Positions 4,271-6,224 of a stretch of DNA of 6,224 nt are shown one piece after another. Every line of letters begins with the position of its first letter. The first letter of the stretch is position 1. The notes beneath the pieces are model-generated. The model was not told the origin of the DNA and did no database searches. It was given only the letters and a program-made list of their open reading frames with translations. Made by a program: the position numbers and the translations under genes. Origin of the DNA: Flavobacteriales bacterium (GTDB lineage Bacteria > Bacteroidota > Bacteroidia > Flavobacteriales > UBA7430); assembly GCA_024959975.1 (NCBI GenBank), contig JANXFM010000042.1, forward strand, positions 1-6,224. The letters run 5' to 3'.

Positions 4271-6224
4271 TTACTTAGATACACTCAAATATTTTGTCGA
4301 GGTAAAGTTTTTTCCTTTAATATGTAGCAGGTAGGTGCTGCTGCTGTCTACTTGAGCCGGGAGAACGATCCTTTGGTTTTCTCCGGTAAGGGTTTTTAAG
4401 ATCAGCTGTCCACGAATATCAAAGATCTCAACTTCTACATTTTCATTAGCTGGCAGTCCGGATATAAAGACTTCACCTTTTGTGGGGTTCGGGTACAAGT
4501 GAATGTTTTCCGTTGTGAATTCTTCATTTACTAAACTCGAGGTTAGTGGTCCATAGGCCTGTACTTCAAATAAAGAATGTCCGTATTTGTTTCCCCATAC
4601 AATTGTTCTTTCAAGACAGCTTACGCGTATGTACCGGGCATTAATTTCGGGGTAGAAGAGGTCATTTCCACCATTGCCGTCTGTTTCATGAACGATTTGG
4701 ATCCAATTTGTTTGGTCTTCGGATACTTCAACAATGTATTCAGTGGAATAAGCAGCTTCCCATGCCAATGCGATCACATCCAGCCTGTAAAGGTCTTGCA
4801 GATCAATAACAATGTGTTGGGGGTCGGAAAACTCTGAACTCCAACGGGTACTGAAATTTCCATCAACCAGATTTTCAGCAGGGTAGTCCGAACTTTCACT
4901 GGAGGATGCCTCTACGGGTTTTTGGTAACAAAGATTTGTTGTAACTGTTTCGTTCGCGTTTGCAACCTTTATCGTTGTTGAGAGCGTGTTGTTTGATTCA
5001 ATGAGTTCAGTTATTTCCGCATGAGCGTCAATGGTAGCGGTGACGGTATATTCGTCTTCACTTGAAGGCACCCATAGTGCTGTTTCAGGACCTTCGTTGG
5101 CACCGATTAAAATCGCTCCTCCGGCGAATATCGTATCCGAAACCGTGACATTAGAGCTCACCTCAGAACCATTTACTTCAAACATAAGTTTTACGGATGT
5201 TCCGGGCATGACATCTTGTGTCCCTTGATTTTTTACCAAACCGAGAAACAAAACGGAGTCTCCAATTACAGGATATCTCGGGTAACTATAGATTCGCGTA
5301 ACTTCCAGATCTGGAGTTGGAGTCCCTGTAGTAATGGTAAAAGGCAGCGATTGGTTGAGTTTGTTAGAAGCTCCACCTATATAAGCTACATAATCTCCGT
5401 TTGCAATTTCGTATCCGTCATTGTCGGTGTCGAAATAATAGAGTTCGTTAGCTGTTAAGGTGAATGAAATGGTTTTTGTTTCTCCGGCTTGCAAAGAGAC
5501 TTTTTCAAAGCCTTTGAGCTCTTTTTTTGGCATCCAAACCGTTGTTGCCTTGTTTTCTAAATACAATTGAACAACTTCTTCACCGGCCAGATCACCTGTG
5601 TTTTTCACATCCACAGTTACCGTTATTGGTGTTCCTGCGGCAAAAGTTGAGGAAGGTATTTGAATGTTGCTGTATGTAAATGTGGTATAGCTTAGTCCGT
5701 GTCCGAAGGCAAATAGGGGCGTTAAACCAAGTTCGTCGTAGTATCGGTATCCTCCATTGTAATCGTCGGAAAAGTCGTCGTTCCATACGGGCATTTGTGC
5801 GTCGTTTATCGGCATGGTTACCGGAAGCTTTCCGCCCGGGTTGTAATCGCCGTAGATGACGTCAGCAATGGCATTTCCACCCTCCATTCCGGGATAAAAT
5901 GCATAGAGGAATCCTTTGATGTCATCAATCGCATCGGGAACGGCACAAATACCCCCACTTTTGATCACTACGATGATGTTTGGATTTATTGTTGCCAGTT
6001 CTTTAATGAGCTCTTGTTGTTTGCCGGGTAACTCCACCGATCCACCGGTTCGGTCACTTGGTCCATCACCGTAATACTCTCCTTCCTGGGTGTCATCGAG
6101 TCCACCAACAAAAATGACGTAGTCTGCAGCGCCGGCTATTTCCAGTGCTTCATTAAACATGGATGTGTTCGAACTATTGATGTCACATCCTTTGGCGTAT
6201 TGGATTTGGTTGGCAGGAATTTTA
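4271..6224 (-). CDS. Secreted multimodular GH3 glycosidase, C-terminal part, T9SS substrate
   Basis: The 5' end lies outside the window; 650 codons are visible. Numbering from the Met at 6160, which is internal, GH3 sequence already occurs upstream of it (IQYAKGCDI), so that Met is not the start. GH3 family enzymes are retaining beta-glucosidases, beta-xylosidases and related exo-glycosidases. The visible modules are: GH3 C-terminal alpha/beta domain to about 165, with DDTQEGE (probable acid/base region), DRTGGSVELPGKQ, YGDYNPGGKLPVTMP and FGHGLSYTTF; FnIII-like domain about 177-262 (VKNTGDLAGEEVVQLY, KELKGFEKVSL); CARDB-like domain about 282-398; F5/8 type C (discoidin-like) carbohydrate-binding domain about 408-537 (AENLVDGNFSTRWSSE); and a T9SS type A sorting domain about 553-629 (LYPNPTKGEVFISGL ... 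YLSVSK). The nucleophile Asp lies in the missing N-terminal domain. The product is expected to be surface-attached or released through T9SS. Substrate cannot be told. A strong terminator follows the stop codon. Confidence 0.93.
   Translation of the reverse strand, partial: KIPANQIQYAKGCDINSSNTSMFNEALEIAGAADYVIFVGGLDDTQEGEYYGDGPSDRTGGSVELPGKQQELIKELATINPNIIVVIKSGGICAVPDAIDDIKGFLYAFYPGMEGGNAIADVIYGDYNPGGKLPVTMPINDAQMPVWNDDFSDDYNGGYRYYDELGLTPLFAFGHGLSYTTFTYSNIQIPSSTFAAGTPITVTVDVKNTGDLAGEEVVQLYLENKATTVWMPKKELKGFEKVSLQAGETKTISFTLTANELYYFDTDNDGYEIANGDYVAYIGGASNKLNQSLPFTITTGTPTPDLEVTRIYSYPRYPVIGDSVLFLGLVKNQGTQDVMPGTSVKLMFEVNGSEVSSNVTVSDTIFAGGAILIGANEGPETALWVPSSEDEYTVTATIDAHAEITELIESNNTLSTTIKVANANETVTTNLCYQKPVEASSSESSDYPAENLVDGNFSTRWSSEFSDPQHIVIDLQDLYRLDVIALAWEAAYSTEYIVEVSEDQTNWIQIVHETDGNGGNDLFYPEINARYIRVSCLERTIVWGNKYGHSLFEVQAYGPLTSSLVNEEFTTENIHLYPNPTKGEVFISGLPANENVEVEIFDIRGQLILKTLTGENQRIVLPAQVDSSSTYLLHIKGKNFTSTKYLSVSK

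Noticed and set aside
4577..6031. Several plus-strand open frames and one minus-strand out-of-frame ORF (5592-5786) within the GH3 gene
   Set aside because: They all overlap the clearly domain-bearing GH3 reading frame and show no family motif of their own.
6158..6160. ATG at 6160 as the start of the GH3 protein
   Set aside because: The same frame stays open to the window edge and encodes IQYAKGCDI, a typical GH3 segment, so the Met is internal and the gene is truncated by the window.

Overview
The window looks like chromosomal DNA of a Bacteroidota member, probably a marine or free-living Flavobacteriales/Cytophagales-type organism. The evidence is a type IX secretion (T9SS) type A C-terminal sorting domain on the GH3 protein, Bacteroidota-style multimodular secreted glycosidases, A/T-rich DNA, no Shine-Dalgarno-like purine tracts before the starts, and a TPR protein of a kind I associate with secreted metallophosphoesterase-type genes. 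Species cannot be assigned from sequence alone.

All five genes lie on the minus strand, so transcription runs from high to low coordinates. In that order they are: (1) 6224-4271, the C-terminal part of a secreted GH3 glycosidase with FnIII-like, CARDB-like, F5/8-type-C and T9SS modules, cut by the window edge; (2) a 262-bp spacer with a strong intrinsic terminator (4172-4201), a 14-bp palindrome and a leader inverted repeat; (3) 4008-2479, a secreted GH26-like endo-glycanase with a duplicated ~75-residue C-terminal module; (4) 2389-1304, a membrane fatty acid desaturase with three histidine boxes; (5) 1152-316, an exported TPR protein; (6) 326-1, the start of a secreted protein with a beta-sandwich-type N-terminal domain, overlapping the TPR gene by 11 bp and cut by the window edge.

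The GH3 and GH26-like proteins probably act together on an extracellular polysaccharide, one as an exo-acting and the other as an endo-acting enzyme. They have separate transcription signals, and no SusC/SusD pair, regulator or transporter is visible, so a complete polysaccharide utilisation locus cannot be claimed. The desaturase is a housekeeping lipid-modification gene with no evident link to its neighbours. The TPR gene and the partial secreted gene form a tight translationally coupled pair.

No RNA gene, CRISPR array, transposase or phage gene is visible, and no gene-free stretch exceeds 300 bp. I see no convincing evidence of a wholly new system. The points most worth following up are the C-terminal tandem module of the GH26-like enzyme, its altered catalytic motif, and the coupled TPR/secreted-protein pair.
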